A stretch of 64,000 nucleotides of DNA, taken from contig JAOPYK010000072.1 in the NCBI GenBank assembly GCA_025964695.1, forward strand, positions 1-64,000. Direction: 5' to 3'. Positions 34,321 through 43,459 of this stretch are shown piece by piece (position 1 is the stretch's first letter; each line of letters opens with the position of its first letter). This DNA is from Streptosporangiaceae bacterium. Lineage in GTDB: Bacteria > Actinomycetota > Actinomycetes > Streptosporangiales > Streptosporangiaceae. Position numbers and translations under genes: made by a program. The notes under the pieces are model-generated. The model was given only the letters and a program-made list of their open reading frames with translations. It was not told the origin of the DNA and did no database searches.

Positions 34321-34353
34321 TGACTTATTTGATGACGTGATTTAATCCAGTCG
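34321..34353. promoter_or_regulatory. A+T-rich dyad site A beside the ROK gene
   Basis: The site starts TGACTTAT and ends TTTAATCCAGTCG, with inverted ends GACT/AGTC and an A+T-rich middle. A similar 36-bp site lies before the ABC binding-protein gene (36045-36080). It sits between the divergent beta-helix and ROK genes. Candidate ROK operator. Confidence 0.4.
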
Positions 34354-34434
34354 CAATCGCCACGTCAAGGGGGCGCGACCGGAACTTGCTGATGTACTTG
34401 TTATAAGATGTGAACCACGCGAAGGGTGGACGTG

Positions 34435-35661
34435 ATGGAGCGCAAGCGGGGGACTGTCCGGGACCTGCGCCGGGACAACCGGTCCGTGCTGCTGTGGTCG
34501 CTCTATTTCGATCAGCCGCGCAGCCGCCAGGATCTGAGCCAGGCCACCGGGTTGAGCCCCGCGTCGGTCAGCAACGTGATCCGTGAGCTGATCGACGAGG
34601 GCATCGTCATCGAGGCCGGTTCGGTGGACTCCGACGGCGGGCGGCCGCGGGTCCTGCTACAGATGAACTCCGACTACGGGTACGTCGTCGGGGTCGACGT
34701 CGGTGAGACGCGCGTACGCGTCGAGTTGTTCGACCTGACGATGACCGAGCTGGCCAAGGCCGACTACCCGCTGGATCCCCGGGAGCACGGCGTCGAGGTG
34801 GTCGTCGACCGGATTCTGGCCGGGCTCGCCGCGGTGCTGGCCGGTGGCGGCGTTGACCCTTCGGCCATCCTCGGAGTCGGCATCGGCGTTCCCGGAGTCG
34901 TCGAGCAGGGGCCGGAGGTGCTGGTCCACGGGCAGACGTACGGCTGGGACGCGGTCCCGCTGGAGCGGCTGTTGCGGGCCGGCACCGACCTGCCGCTGCA
35001 CATCGACAACGGCGCCAAGACGATGGGCCAGGCGGAGCTGTGGTTCGGTGCGGGCCGGGGGGCCCAGCACGCGGTGGTCGGCCTGATCGGCTCTGGAGTC
35101 GGCGCGAGCATCATCAGCCACGGCTCCACGCACCGGGGTTCCACGTCCAGTGCGGGCGAGTGGGGACACACCACGCTCATGGTCGGCGGACGTCCCTGCC
35201 GGTGCGGCTCGTCCGGATGCCTCGAGGCGTACATCGGCGCCGAGGCGATCCTGGAGCGCTACGGCCGGGAGTTGCCGGGCAACGACCAGGAGTCCGCGCT
35301 CGCCGCCCTGATCCACGAGGCCACCACCTCCGCGGTGGCCGCCGAGGTCCTGGACCAGACCGTCCTCTACCTCGGCGCCGGCATCGCCGACCTGATCAAC
35401 CTGTTCAACCCGGAACGGATCATCCTGGGCGGATGGGCGGGACTGCTGCTCGGTGAGGGGAGGCTCCCGGAGATCCGGGAGGCCGCCCGCCGGCAGTCGC
35501 TGCGGCACCCCTTCGCCGAGACCTCGATCGAGCTGTGCCGCCTGGGTCCCGACGCCGTCGCCCTCGGCGCCGCCACCCTGCCGGTCGAACACTTCCTCAA
35601 CGGCACCACGGCACCCTCCGCCGAACGGAGCCGCGCCACCCGGAGCCGTCCGGAGCGCTGA
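34435..35661 (+). CDS. ROK-family transcriptional regulator (sugar-responsive)
   Basis: The 408-aa protein joins an N-terminal winged helix (SRQDLSQATGLSPASVSNVI, about residues 30-49) to a ROK sugar-kinase-like domain: YVVGVDVGETRVRVELFD (about 83-100), then the zinc motif in GRPCRCGSSGCLEAYIG (about 259-275). LNLFNPERIILGG completes the fold. Such proteins bind a sugar and repress nearby uptake and hydrolase genes. ATG 34435 is taken; GTG 34432 and 34426 are in frame and GAAGGG is upstream. Targets are probably the divergent beta-helix gene and the downstream importer/GH1 operon. Confidence 0.9.
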   Translation: MERKRGTVRDLRRDNRSVLLWSLYFDQPRSRQDLSQATGLSPASVSNVIRELIDEGIVIEAGSVDSDGGRPRVLLQMNSDYGYVVGVDVGETRVRVELFDLTMTELAKADYPLDPREHGVEVVVDRILAGLAAVLAGGGVDPSAILGVGIGVPGVVEQGPEVLVHGQTYGWDAVPLERLLRAGTDLPLHIDNGAKTMGQAELWFGAGRGAQHAVVGLIGSGVGASIISHGSTHRGSTSSAGEWGHTTLMVGGRPCRCGSSGCLEAYIGAEAILERYGRELPGNDQESALAALIHEATTSAVAAEVLDQTVLYLGAGIADLINLFNPERIILGGWAGLLLGEGRLPEIREAARRQSLRHPFAETSIELCRLGPDAVALGAATLPVEHFLNGTTAPSAERSRATRSRPER

Positions 35662-36044
35662 TCGCGGCGAGCGCGTACGCCAGGACGTGTGGGTGCACGC
35701 CGGGCGCGCCGACTCGGCTGGCCGCCGGGCGAACCCGTCGGCCCGCCGCGCTACGGCCGTCACTCCAGAGCACCCGCCAGACCGTCCCGCCCGGACCGTC
35801 CGTCACGCCCAGGCCGTCACCTTCCGGCCGTCACCCTAGGCCGTCCCGCCCGTCTGTCACCCCGTCTGTCACCCGTCTGCCACCGCGTTCAGGAGGTGGC
35901 CGGCGAGGTCGTGCCCGCGGTCCGCCGACGGGGCATCATCGGAGGGCCGGTCCGCCGCAGGTCACGCCTGGTCCGCTTCCCCGCAGGCCCCCGTCTCCCT
36001 CCGCTCACCGCGTGATTCACCCCTCAGAAGCCTTGACGGCCGCT
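35662..36044. other. C-rich non-coding gap after the ROK gene
   Basis: No gene is supported here. The stretch 35755-35885 is C-rich with recurring ccgtc/ccgtcac words. Only the A+T-rich promoter region at its right end (36045-36080) looks functional. Confidence 0.5.
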
Positions 36045-36080
36045 TGACTCATAGCTTAAACCATAACTTAAATTTAGTCG
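36045..36080 (+). promoter_or_regulatory. Promoter and A+T-rich dyad site B before the sugar importer
   Basis: TTGACT at 36044-36049 and TTAAAT at 36068-36073 are separated by 18 bp, a plausible -35/-10 pair. The segment also begins TGACTCAT and ends TTTAGTCG, like site A at 34321, and contains CTTAAA twice at 12-bp spacing. A regulator bound here would cover the promoter. Confidence 0.5.
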
Positions 36081-36120
36081 GGGGCCATGCTGTTCCACCC
36101 CCAGAGAGAGGCCACCGATC

Positions 36121-37437
36121 ATGTTTTCGACCCGTACCACGGCCACTGCGGCCGTCGCCGCCACAGTCCTCGCCGTCCTCGCGGGCTGCGGTGGGGGCAC
36201 CTCGACGGGCGGGGGAGGCGGCAAGGGCCACCCCAAGACGCTCACGTACTGGGCGAGCAACCAGGGCACGAGCCTGGAGGACGACAAGACCAAGCTCACT
36301 CCGGAGCTGCAGAAGTTCGAGCAGCAGACCGGCATCAAGGTGAACCTGGAAGTCGTCCCCTGGACCGATCTGCTCACCCGTATCCTTGCCGCCACTTCTT
36401 CCGGGCAGGGCCCGGACGTCCTCAACATCGGCAACACCTGGTCGGCGTCGCTGCAGGCCACGGGGGCTCTGCTGCCCTTTGACGACAAGAATTTCACGCA
36501 GATCGGCGGCAAGGACCGTTTCGTGGAGTCCACGCTCGGCTCGACGGGCGCGCCGGGCAAGACACCGGCCGCCGTCCCGCTCTACTCGCTGGCGTACGGC
36601 CTTTACTACAACAAGAAGTTGTTCAAGGACGCCGGCATCACGAAGCCTCCGGCCACCTGGGACGAGCTGGTCCAGGACGGCAAGAAGCTTACCGGCGGCG
36701 GCAAGTACGGCCTGGCCATCGAGGGCGCCAACAACTCCGAGAACGCCCACCACGCGTTCGTCTTCGCCAAGCAGCACGGCGCCGACTTCTTCGACGCCAG
36801 TGGCAAGCCGACCTTCGACTCGCCGCAGGTCGTCCAGGCCATCAAGCAGTACATCGATTTCATGGCCAGCGACAAGATCGCCGCTCCCGGCAATGCGGAG
36901 TACGTGCAGAACGAGTCGGTCAGCGACCTGGCAAAGGGCAAGGCGGCCATGCTGCTCTGGCAGGCGGCCGGAGTCCAGCTCAAGGCACGCGGTATGAAGC
37001 CCGGTGACTACGGCGTCGCCCCGGTGCCTGTGCAGTCCGGCACGCCCGGCTCCGGACAGAACGTCAACTCGATGGTCGCCGGGATCAACATGGCGGTCTT
37101 CAAGAACTCCGGCAACCTCGACGGTGCCCTGAAGTTCGTGAAGTTCATGACCAGCGACGCGGAGCAGAAGACGCTCAACACCGAGTACGGCTCGATCCCG
37201 CCGATCAAGTCGGCGCTGCAGGACCCGGCGTTCGCCACCCCCGAGCTCACCGTCCTGCGTGACGCCCTCGCCAAGAGCGCGGCCCCGCTCCCGCAGGTGG
37301 CCAAGGAGTCGCAGTTCGAGGAGCTGGTCGGCACGGCCATGAAGGACCTGTTCGCCGACGCGGCCGCCGGCCGGCCGGTGACCACCGATTCCGTCCAGAA
37401 GCGCCTCGCCAAGGCCCAGCAGCAGATGCAGGGCTGA
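36121..37437 (+). CDS. Sugar ABC transporter substrate-binding lipoprotein
   Basis: The 438-aa extracellular binding protein is of the family-1 (oligosaccharide) type. The signal ends in LAGC with Cys23 lipidated, followed by a Gly-rich spacer. TLTYWASNQG, QKFEQQTGIKVNLEVVPW and GPDVLNIGNTWSASL (about residues 40-115) are the usual first-lobe blocks. PLYSLAYGLYYNKKLFKDAGI is the hinge-region motif. It is the first gene of a four-gene operon with two permeases and a GH1 enzyme. The ligand is probably a beta-glucoside or oligosaccharide, judged from the GH1 partner. Confidence 0.92.
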   Translation: MFSTRTTATAAVAATVLAVLAGCGGGTSTGGGGGKGHPKTLTYWASNQGTSLEDDKTKLTPELQKFEQQTGIKVNLEVVPWTDLLTRILAATSSGQGPDVLNIGNTWSASLQATGALLPFDDKNFTQIGGKDRFVESTLGSTGAPGKTPAAVPLYSLAYGLYYNKKLFKDAGITKPPATWDELVQDGKKLTGGGKYGLAIEGANNSENAHHAFVFAKQHGADFFDASGKPTFDSPQVVQAIKQYIDFMASDKIAAPGNAEYVQNESVSDLAKGKAAMLLWQAAGVQLKARGMKPGDYGVAPVPVQSGTPGSGQNVNSMVAGINMAVFKNSGNLDGALKFVKFMTSDAEQKTLNTEYGSIPPIKSALQDPAFATPELTVLRDALAKSAAPLPQVAKESQFEELVGTAMKDLFADAAAGRPVTTDSVQKRLAKAQQQMQG

Positions 37438-37447
37438 GGCGGCCCGT

Positions 37448-38443
37448 ATGACAGCCACTCTCCGCCGTCACAAGCCCCGGGTCGACAACGTGTCCGGCCC
37501 GGGGCGCGCCCCCAAACGGCGGATACGCGTTCCCGACCGCGTCCGCCGGGGCGGCCTGCCCTACCTGTTCCTGCTGCCCGCGCTGCTGCTGGAGCTGCTC
37601 ATCCATCTGGTGCCGATGGTCGTCGGCGTCGTGATGAGCTTCAAGGAGCTGACGCAGTTCTACATTCGCGACTGGGGTCAGGCGCCCTGGGTGGGTCTGC
37701 ACAACTACCGGGTCGCCGTCGATGTGAACACGCCGATCGGCGCGGCGCTGCTGCATTCGTTTCTGATCACGTGTGCCTTCACGGTGCTGGCCGTCGGCCT
37801 GTCGTGGCTGCTGGGCACCGCGGCGGCGATCCTCATGCAGGACACCTTCCGTGGCCGTGCCCTGCTGCGCGGGATCTTCCTGACGCCGTACGCGCTGCCG
37901 GTCTATGCCTCGGTGATCGTCTGGTCCTTCATGTTCCAGCACGACAACGGGCTCGTGAACCACATCCTGCACGACCAGCTGGGCGTGACCGGCAAGCCGT
38001 CCTTCTGGCTCATCGGGGACAACAGCTTCATCACCCTCGTCGTGGTGTCGGTCTGGCGCACCTGGCCGTTCGCGTTCCTGTGCGTCATGGCCGGGCTGCA
38101 GAACATCCCGCGGGAGATGTACGAGGCGTCGGCGATCGATGGGGCAGGCATCTGGCAGCAGATCCGCCGTATCACCATGCCGTCGTTGCGCTCGATCAAC
38201 CAGGTGCTGGTCCTGGTGCTGTTCCTGTGGACCTTCAACGACTTCAGCGTGCCCTACGTGCTGTTCGGCCGCTCCGCGCCGGACGCCGCGGACCTCATCT
38301 CCATCCACATCTACCAGTCGTCGTTCGTCACCTGGAACTTCGGCTCCGGCTCGGCCATGTCGGTGCTGCTCTTGCTCTTCCTGCTTCTGGTGACGGCCGT
38401 CTATTTGCTGGTGACCTCTCGCCGGAGGAGCAGCGATGTCTAG
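37448..38443 (+). CDS. Sugar ABC transporter permease, MalF type
   Basis: The 331-aa inner-membrane protein has about six membrane segments (first near residues 38-60). The cytoplasmic EAA loop is in MYEASAIDGAGIWQQIRRITMPSL (about residues 224-247), which docks the ATPase. It starts ten bases after the binding-protein stop and overlaps the next permease by eight bases. No ATPase is in the operon; in actinomycetes one multi-task ATPase (MsiK) usually serves such importers. Confidence 0.92.
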   Translation: MTATLRRHKPRVDNVSGPGRAPKRRIRVPDRVRRGGLPYLFLLPALLLELLIHLVPMVVGVVMSFKELTQFYIRDWGQAPWVGLHNYRVAVDVNTPIGAALLHSFLITCAFTVLAVGLSWLLGTAAAILMQDTFRGRALLRGIFLTPYALPVYASVIVWSFMFQHDNGLVNHILHDQLGVTGKPSFWLIGDNSFITLVVVSVWRTWPFAFLCVMAGLQNIPREMYEASAIDGAGIWQQIRRITMPSLRSINQVLVLVLFLWTFNDFSVPYVLFGRSAPDAADLISIHIYQSSFVTWNFGSGSAMSVLLLLFLLLVTAVYLLVTSRRRSSDV

Positions 38444-39299
38444 TGCCCGCCGGTCGCCGAACGCCCCGCCTGCGTCCTTCATCTGGACCCGGCGGATCGT
38501 GCTGACCCTTCTGACCGCCTTCGCGCTGCTGCCCGTCTACGTGATGGCCAGCAGCTCGCTCAAGCCGCTCCAGGACATCTCGGACAGTTTCCGCTGGATC
38601 CCCGACCGGCTCACCGTCAGCCCGTACGTCGACATGTGGCGTACCGTCCCGCTCGGCCGCTATTTCGTCAACTCGCTGATCGTCTCGGGAGCGGCGACGG
38701 GGCTGTCGGTGCTCGTCGCCATCTTCGCGGCGTACGCGGTGAGCCGCTTCCGGTTCCGGGGCAGGCGGCTGTTCACCTTCACCGTGCTGTCGACCCAGAT
38801 GTTCCCGGGGATCCTCTTCCTGCTGCCGCTGTTCCTGATCTTCGTCAACATCGGGAACGCGACCGGGATCGCCCTATACGGGTCGCGTGGTGGCCTGATC
38901 CTCACTTACCTCACCTTCTCGCTGCCGTTCTCGATCTGGATGCTGGTGGGCTACTTCGACTCCATCCCCCGGGGGCTCGACGAGGCGGCGCTGGTGGACG
39001 GGTGCGGCCCGGTCGGCGCGCTGTTCCGCATCGTCGTCCCCGCGTCGCTGCCCGGCATCGTCGCGGTCGCCATTTACGCCTTCATGACCGCGTGGAGCGA
39101 GGTGCTGTTCGCCTCGGTCATGACCAACGACGGCACTCGCACGCTCGCCGTGGGGCTGCGGGGCTACGCCACCCAGAACGACATCTATTGGAACCAGGTC
39201 ATGGCCGCCTCGCTGGTCGTCAGCGTGCCGGTGGTCGCCGGTTTCCTGCTCCTCCAGCGCTATCTCGTCGCCGGTCTCGTCGCCGGGGCCGTCAAATGA
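38436..39299 (+). CDS. Sugar ABC transporter permease, MalG type
   Basis: The 287-aa partner permease has six predicted membrane segments and the EAA loop [28 protein letters not shown] (in pieces, about residues 185-212). Its start lies inside the end of the preceding gene and its stop overlaps an ATG of the next frame, so the four genes are translated as a unit. Confidence 0.92.
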   Translation: MSSARRSPNAPPASFIWTRRIVLTLLTAFALLPVYVMASSSLKPLQDISDSFRWIPDRLTVSPYVDMWRTVPLGRYFVNSLIVSGAATGLSVLVAIFAAYAVSRFRFRGRRLFTFTVLSTQMFPGILFLLPLFLIFVNIGNATGIALYGSRGGLILTYLTFSLPFSIWMLVGYFDSIPRGLDEAALVDGCGPVGALFRIVVPASLPGIVAVAIYAFMTAWSEVLFASVMTNDGTRTLAVGLRGYATQNDIYWNQVMAASLVVSVPVVAGFLLLQRYLVAGLVAGAVK

Positions 39300-39331
39300 G
39301 CGGCCGGATCCCCTCACCAGAAAGGCAGTCC

Positions 39332-40687
39332 GTGAACAACCCCAGCCTCCTCCCCGACCATTTCGTATGGGGCGCGGCCACGTCCGCGTACCAGATCGAA
39401 GGCGCGGTCGCCGAAGACGGCCGGTCGCCGTCCATCTGGGACACCTTCTCGCACACCCCGGGAAAGATCGACGGGGGCGACCACGGCGACATCGCCTGCG
39501 ACCACTACCACCGCTGGCCCGAGGACCTCGAGCTCCTGAAGCGGCTGGGAGTGGACGCCTACCGCTTCTCCATCGCCTGGCCCCGCGTCGTTCCCGGCGG
39601 CGACGGACCGGTCAACCCGCCCGGCCTGGCCTTCTACGACAGGCTCGTCGACGCGCTTCTCGAAGCCGGGATCACCCCGTACCCGACCCTCTACCACTGG
39701 GACCTGCCGCAGGTGCTGCAGGACCGCGGCGGCTGGGCCGTCCGGGACACCGCCGAGCACTTCGCCGCGTACGCCTCGCATGTGGCGCAGGCTCTCGGCG
39801 ACCGGGTCACCCGCTGGTCCACCCTCAACGAGCCGCTGTGCGCCGCCTGGATCGGCCATCTGGAGGGCCGTCACGCGCCGGGCCTCAGCGACATCACGGC
39901 GGCCGTGCCCGCCAGCTACCACCTCCTGCTCGGGCACGGGCTGGCGACGCAAGCCCTGCGGGCCGCCGTCTCCGGTGCCTCGATCGGCATCGTCAACAAC
40001 CTCAGCGCGTGCGAGCCGGCCAGCGACAGTGCGGCCGACGTCGCCGCGGCCCGCCGCATGGACGGTCACAACAATCGCTGGTGGCTCGACCCGATCCACG
40101 GCCGCGGCTTCCCGCAGGACATGATCGAGGTCTACGGGGTGGACCTGCCGGAGCGCCCCGGCGACCTGGCCGTGATGGCCGCCCCGCTGGACTGGCAGGG
40201 TCTCAACTACTACTTCCCGAGCGTGGTCGCCGACGACCCCGCCGCTCCGCCGCCCTTCGTGCGCGGCATCGAGGTGCCGGGAGTACGGCGTACGGCCCTG
40301 GACTGGGAGGTCCGGCCGGAAGGCCTGGAACGGCTGCTCATGCGGCTGACCGAGGACTACGGCGCGCGGGAGATCTACGTCACCGAGAACGGCTCGGCCT
40401 GGCATGACGTCGTCGGGCCCGACGGCCAGATCGACGACCCGGACCGGACACGCTACCTGGAAGAGCACCTGGCGGCCTGCGGCCGGGCGATCCGCCGGGG
40501 TGCCCCGGTGACCGGCTACTTCGCCTGGTCGCTGCTCGACAACTTCGAGTGGGCCAACGGTTTCGACAAGCGGTTCGGACTCGTCTACGTCGACTACGCC
40601 ACGCAGACCCGGACCATCAAGGGCAGCGGTCACTACTTCGCCGACACGATCCACTCCCACCGGCGCCGCAGCCGCGGAGCGGCATAG
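39332..40687 (+). CDS. GH1 beta-glucosidase
   Basis: The 451-aa cytosolic glycosidase opens with [20 protein letters not shown]. The acid/base Glu167 is in STLNEP and the nucleophile Glu352 in [25 protein letters not shown] is the aglycone-side block. It cleaves imported beta-linked disaccharides or oligosaccharides. GTG 39332 is preceded by AGAAAGG at good spacing; an ATG at 39296 overlaps the permease stop and would add 12 residues. The length is standard for family 1. Confidence 0.95.
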   Translation: MNNPSLLPDHFVWGAATSAYQIEGAVAEDGRSPSIWDTFSHTPGKIDGGDHGDIACDHYHRWPEDLELLKRLGVDAYRFSIAWPRVVPGGDGPVNPPGLAFYDRLVDALLEAGITPYPTLYHWDLPQVLQDRGGWAVRDTAEHFAAYASHVAQALGDRVTRWSTLNEPLCAAWIGHLEGRHAPGLSDITAAVPASYHLLLGHGLATQALRAAVSGASIGIVNNLSACEPASDSAADVAAARRMDGHNNRWWLDPIHGRGFPQDMIEVYGVDLPERPGDLAVMAAPLDWQGLNYYFPSVVADDPAAPPPFVRGIEVPGVRRTALDWEVRPEGLERLLMRLTEDYGAREIYVTENGSAWHDVVGPDGQIDDPDRTRYLEEHLAACGRAIRRGAPVTGYFAWSLLDNFEWANGFDKRFGLVYVDYATQTRTIKGSGHYFADTIHSHRRRSRGAA

Positions 40688-40748
40688 GCCGGCACCCGGG
40701 AACACCTCGCGCGTGGCGGCGGAGCGTGGAACGTCCCGGGGCGAAGTG

Positions 40749-40783
40749 TTCCCAACCGCTTTCCCAACCGCTTTCCCAACCGC
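40749..40783. repeat. 12-bp tandem repeat, three copies
   Basis: The unit ttcccaaccgct is repeated at 40749, 40761 and 40773 (last base diverged) in the gap after the GH1 gene. Looser C-rich repeats continue to about 40880. Confidence 0.85.
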
Positions 40784-40948
40784 GTTTCCCCGGGCACGTC
40801 CTCAGGGGGCGTTCCCAACCCGTTCCCCGGGCGCATCCTCAAACTGCGCGCCCAGGGCGCGTTCCCCGGGGTGCGGCAGGATAGTCCGCAGAAGGCGGGC
40901 ACCACAGGTCTCCGCGCAGGCCTCCCCGCAGGCCTCCGGCCTGCGGGG

Positions 40949-41410
40949 TCACAGCTCGCCGTCGGCCTTCTCGGGGAGCGCGGCCTTGATCGCATCGGTC
41001 AGCTCGAGGAGGACGTCACCCGGCGGGCTGTGCTCGGTGTACGTCGCAGGAACCGTCACCTCGACGTAGGCCTGCCTGCCGACGGCGGTGAAGGTTACGG
41101 GCCGGTCCGTGGGCTCCGCGAACCAGGCGATCCCGCTCACCGTGACCAGCTGGGACGTGGGCAGGAGTGCGGCGGGACGGCCCACCCCGCAGCGCAGGGC
41201 GATGGCGGGCGATCCCCAGGCCGTCACCAGGGGTGAGTCCGGCCGGGTGGCCCGACGAGCCTGTCCATGCAGCTTCTGCGGCAGCCGCAGTCCCGCGCAG
41301 AGCCGCGCGGCAGCCGGGTCCGGGCCGGGCAGCGGCACCTGGACCGCTCCCGCGCCACATCCCGCGAGCAGGACGAGGTTGGGCAGGAGAATCAGAGTGA
41401 GGCGGCGCAA
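40949..41410 (-). CDS. DUF3515-family lipoprotein
   Basis: The 153-aa protein has a lipoprotein signal (LTLILLPNLVLLAGC, Cys18) and the actinobacterial DUF3515 pattern: ARLCAGLRLPQKLHGQARR, AWGSPAIALRCGVGRPAALLP and VEVTVPATYTEHSPPGDVLLEL. Its two paired cysteines fit an exported protein. The role is unknown; it is usually found beside ddl and thiL, as here. The start is TTG, seven bases after the AsnC-like stop, with GAGG overlapping that gene. Confidence 0.85.
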   Translation of the reverse strand: MRRLTLILLPNLVLLAGCGAGAVQVPLPGPDPAAARLCAGLRLPQKLHGQARRATRPDSPLVTAWGSPAIALRCGVGRPAALLPTSQLVTVSGIAWFAEPTDRPVTFTAVGRQAYVEVTVPATYTEHSPPGDVLLELTDAIKAALPEKADGEL

Positions 41411-41417
41411 GGCATCC

Positions 41418-41651
41418 TCAGATGTGCACGATCGGACAGGTCAGCGTGCGAGTGATCCCTTCGACGGCCTGGATCTGCGCGACGACGAGCTTGCCCAGCT
41501 CGTCCACGCTGCGCGCCTGGGCCCGGACGATGACGTCGTAGGGACCGGTGACGTCCTCCGCCTGAGTCACGCCGGAGATGCCGTCGATCTCGCGGGCCAC
41601 TTCGGCTGCCTTGCCGACCTCGGTCTGGATGAGGATGTAGGCCTGCACCAT
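41418..41651 (-). CDS. Stand-alone Lrp/AsnC-type ligand-binding (RAM) domain protein
   Basis: The 77-aa protein consists only of the RAM domain of Lrp/AsnC regulators: VQAYILIQTEVGKAAEVARE, then DVTGPYDVIVRAQARSVDELGKLVV. The DNA-binding half is absent by nature, not by truncation, because ATG 41651 has GGGGAGG at the right distance. Such proteins form ring-like oligomers that sense amino acids. It is divergent from thiL and forms a pair with the DUF3515 gene. Confidence 0.88.
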   Translation of the reverse strand: MVQAYILIQTEVGKAAEVAREIDGISGVTQAEDVTGPYDVIVRAQARSVDELGKLVVAQIQAVEGITRTLTCPIVHI

Positions 41652-41780
41652 CACGTCCTCCCCGTGTGCTCTGTCAAGGTGGAGAAAATGCCGTTGGACG
41701 GCCACCGTACCCTCTATCACTGAGTTGGGGGGAGTCAGGGGGCCTCTTTGGATGATCTGTGACATTTTCGGAGGTCGGCC

Positions 41781-42695
41781 ATCAAAATCGAAGATCTGGG
41801 CGAGTTCGGTCTTATCGCCCGCATAACCCGGCGTCTGACGCAGGGTGCGGGGGTGGAGTTGGGGCCCGGCGATGATGCGGCGGTGGTGCGGGCCCCCGAC
41901 GGCCGGGTGGTCGCGACCTCGGATCTTCTCGTGCAGGACCGGCACTTCCGGCTGGACTGGTCCGGCGGGTACGACGTCGGGCGCAAGGCCGCCGCGCAGA
42001 ACCTGGCGGACGTGGCCGCGATGGGAGCGCGGCCGACGGGGCTGCTGGTGGGGCTGGGCGCGCCCCCCGAGACCGACGTGGCTTGGGTCGAGGCGCTGTG
42101 CGACGGGCTGCGCGACGAATGTGATCTGGTGGGCGCGTCCGTAGTAGGAGGCGACGTGGTCCGCGCGCCTCTGATCGTCATCGCGATCACCGCGCTGGGT
42201 GACCTGGCGGGGGAGCGGCCGCTGACCCGGTCCGGCGCCCGCTCCGGAGACGTCGTGGCCGTCCGCGGCCGCCTGGGTTTCGCCGCCGCCGGGCTCGCCC
42301 TGCTGGAGGCCGGCGCGGAGGGCCCGGCCGAGTTGATCGCGGCGCATCGCCGTCCGCAGCCGCCGTACGACGCAGGTCCGGAGGCCGTACGGCTCGGCGC
42401 CACGGCATTGCTGGACGTGAGCGACGGCCTGGTGCAGGACCTCGGCCACATCGCCGACGCCAGCGGCGTACGGATCGAGCTGGAGGGGGCTGCCCTTCCC
42501 GTGTCGGCGGTGCTCGGCCCGGAGGGCCGCCACCACGCCCTGACCGGGGGAGATGATCATGCTTTTGCTGGAACGTTCCCCGCGGGCGTGCCGCTGCCCG
42601 ATCGCTGGAGGGTGGTCGGACGGGTCACCGAGGGGACCGGTCTAGTAGTTGATGGCGTTTTGTACGATCGTGGTGGCTGGGATCATTTTAGCTAG
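41781..42695 (+). CDS. thiL: Thiamine-monophosphate kinase, apparently starting at ATC
   Basis: The product (304 aa) phosphorylates thiamine phosphate to thiamine diphosphate. Conserved parts are EDLGEFGLIARITRRL (about residues 4-19), GPGDDAAVV (about 27-35), NLADVAAMGARPTGLL (metal and substrate block) and GGDDHAF near the end. The first ATG or GTG in the frame (GTG 41853) would remove the conserved GEFGLI segment. The in-frame stop at 41760-41762 leaves only ATT, ATC and CTG codons upstream, and ATC 41781 lies behind GGAGG at ideal spacing. A rare start or a sequence error is implied. Confidence 0.88.
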   Translation: MKIEDLGEFGLIARITRRLTQGAGVELGPGDDAAVVRAPDGRVVATSDLLVQDRHFRLDWSGGYDVGRKAAAQNLADVAAMGARPTGLLVGLGAPPETDVAWVEALCDGLRDECDLVGASVVGGDVVRAPLIVIAITALGDLAGERPLTRSGARSGDVVAVRGRLGFAAAGLALLEAGAEGPAELIAAHRRPQPPYDAGPEAVRLGATALLDVSDGLVQDLGHIADASGVRIELEGAALPVSAVLGPEGRHHALTGGDDHAFAGTFPAGVPLPDRWRVVGRVTEGTGLVVDGVLYDRGGWDHFS

Positions 42696-42788
42696 AAAAC
42701 CTGGTAGTTCACGGTCTTTGTGTTGTCTGTCCGGTAGGCATAGCTGGTGTGGTTTTGGTAGAACTTCCTGGACCGATGAGGAAACGGG

Positions 42789-43382
42789 ATGGGACGACAC
42801 ACCAAGCTGATGGAAGATCTTATGGGCGCTGACGCCCCTGTCGAGCAGCCCGAAAAGACCCGAGGCGTGCGCTGGATCGGCAGGGTTCCCCTGCTGCCCG
42901 CGCTCGCCTTGGTGGTCGCCATCGCGCTGGTGGGGTACGCCTGGACCACGAAGCAGATCTCGCTGAACTTCGCCGGTGCCGCGCCTCCTCAGGCCAACAA
43001 GTGTGACGCCACTCCCTGCGACACCTCCGGGGACCAGGGCCGCACGGCCGGTGCACGGGCCGGCCGGGGCAACGGCCGGCAGACGGTGGCCGTCACCGTC
43101 CGGGTGACGCGCCACACGGCCACCGGGTTCACGGGCACCGCCACGCTGGTCAACCGGGGTACCAAGCCGGTCAAGGGCTGGACGCTGGCCCTGCGCTTTC
43201 CCAAGGCGAAGGTGATCGGCGTTTCGGGAGCCGTGCTGCTCAGGGTCGGCTCGGTGACCACGCTCCGCGGTAGCTCGGTGATCGCTCCCGGCCAGGCGGT
43301 CCATCTGGTCCTGACCGCCAGCGGCCGGTTCAGCGCTCCGACCTCCTGCCGGCTGAGCGGAGCGACCTGCCGGGTGGGCTGA
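42789..43382 (+). CDS. Membrane-anchored protein with CBM2-like beta-sandwich
   Basis: The 197-aa protein has a cytoplasmic N-terminus of about 30 residues, one membrane helix ([20 protein letters not shown], about 33-52), a Gly/Arg-rich linker and an outer domain (about 95-197) with [25 protein letters not shown]. That pattern resembles the cellulose-binding CBM2 fold, although several surface aromatics are missing. Four cysteines may form two disulphides. It lies between thiL and thiD with its own A+T-richer upstream region. Function unknown. Confidence 0.65.
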   Translation: MGRHTKLMEDLMGADAPVEQPEKTRGVRWIGRVPLLPALALVVAIALVGYAWTTKQISLNFAGAAPPQANKCDATPCDTSGDQGRTAGARAGRGNGRQTVAVTVRVTRHTATGFTGTATLVNRGTKPVKGWTLALRFPKAKVIGVSGAVLLRVGSVTTLRGSSVIAPGQAVHLVLTASGRFSAPTSCRLSGATCRVG

Positions 43383-43459
43383 ACGCGCCCGTCGTCCGGT
43401 GTTCGAGCAGGCCGCCGGGCTTTCGGCACCCGTGACGGCACCGCACTAAGCTGATCCGC

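Noticed and set aside
42696-43459. TPP riboswitch near thiL or thiD
   Set aside because: I looked for the CUGAGA and associated conserved words before both genes and did not find a matching fold.
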